From positions 124,001-188,000 of the forward strand of contig NZ_JBFRGU010000004.1 of NCBI RefSeq assembly GCF_052115485.1: DNA of 64,000 bases, written 5' to 3'. The translations under genes were made by a program, and so were the position numbers. Below, in pieces: positions 63,908-64,000 of the stretch (the first letter of the stretch is position 1; each line of letters begins with the position of its first letter). Source of the DNA: Microvirga sp052115485. GTDB lineage: Bacteria > Pseudomonadota > Alphaproteobacteria > Rhizobiales > Beijerinckiaceae. The notes beneath the pieces were generated by a model, which saw nothing but the letters and a program-made list of their open reading frames with translations, made no database searches and was not told the DNA's origin.

Positions 63908-64000
63908 GTGGCCAAACCGGAACTCGGCTTGAAGCGCCAGTGCATGAGCTGCGGCGCAAAGTTCTACGATCTGAACAAAGATCCTGCGACCTGCCCCAAA
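63908..64000 (+). CDS. TIGR02300/FYDLN-acid family protein (N-terminal part, cut by window edge)
   Basis: Only 31 residues are in the window. VAKPELGLKRQCMSCGAKFY, then DLNKDPATCPK is the typical start, with the zinc-finger-like CxxC...C pattern and the FYDLN motif. A GTG start with GAAGG upstream. The family is restricted to alphaproteobacteria; the acidic C-terminal part lies beyond the edge. It is divergent from aroA, as in Rhizobiales generally. Confidence 0.88.
   Translation, partial: MAKPELGLKRQCMSCGAKFYDLNKDPATCPK

Overview
The window looks like a chromosomal core region of an alphaproteobacterium, most likely of the order Hyphomicrobiales (Rhizobiales). The reasons are a GC-rich sequence; ornithine-lipid (olsB) and phospholipid-methylation (pmtA) genes; DUF1127, DUF1330, DUF2852 and DUF1194 families; the malic enzyme/phosphotransacetylase-type MaeB; the divergent TIGR02300 (FYDLN)/aroA-cmk pair; an alphaproteobacterial RpoH-type promoter before dnaK; and intergenic palindromic repeats of the kind common in this order. 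The genus cannot be fixed from this sequence. There is no rRNA, tRNA, CRISPR array, phage or transposase.

Layout. 1-6.4 kb: murein endopeptidase (cut by the window edge), PRC-barrel protein, lysine-rich histone H1-like protein, EamA transporter coupled to a small RecD/Dda-like helicase, a decayed sulfur-locus remnant, a lytic transglycosylase and a secreted protein of unknown role. 6.5-8.4 kb: an arsenic operon (arsR-acr3-arsC) with a dyad operator placed against the arsR start. 8.4-13.1 kb: lepA, dps, a secreted protein with an internal duplication, hrcA. 13.2-19.1 kb: rph, rdgB and hemW, with an RTX-type secreted protein, a DUF2852 protein and a TetR regulator inserted between rdgB and hemW. 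19.3-25.6 kb: gshB, lipid kinase, DUF1127, LysR, yraN-rsmI and an LpoA-like lipoprotein. 25.6-29.7 kb: glnD, grpE, yicG-type channel protein. 29.8-34.5 kb: secreted unknown, then chrB-chrA-alkB (chromate efflux with overlapping genes and a near-consensus promoter). 34-38.2 kb: GNAT, gpmA, dapB, two DUF1330 paralogues, pyrF, pmtA. 38.3-42 kb: dnaJ, a lower-GC unknown gene and dnaK. 42.2-48.4 kb: AraC-AGT repair protein, DUF2244, nth, uppP, GST, queG, SDR. 48.3-57.6 kb: olsB, yifB, ankyrin protein, mutS, maeB, HAD phosphatase. 57.8-64 kb: hrpB, mgsA, DUF1194 protein, cmk-aroA, and the start of a TIGR02300 gene.

Themes. Several genes deal with stress and damage: arsenic, chromate, DNA alkylation (AlkB and an Ada-like protein), oxidative base damage (nth), mismatch repair (mutS), Dps, and the chaperone set dnaK/dnaJ/grpE with hrcA. 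Cell-envelope genes (mepA, mltB, lpoA-like, uppP, olsB, pmtA) are scattered between them. Many same-strand pairs overlap by 4 bp (ATGA), which suggests translational coupling: EamA/helicase, rsmI/yraN, chrA/alkB, gpmA/GNAT, pmtA/pyrF, queG/SDR and aroA/cmk.

I see no clearly new multi-gene system. The best leads are the chrB-chrA-alkB arrangement, the unknown secreted gene between dnaK and dnaJ, the duplicated-motif secreted protein, the RTX insertion with a palindrome upstream, the start-codon hairpin at glnD, the apparent non-ATG start of queG, and a repeat family whose ends supply stop codons.
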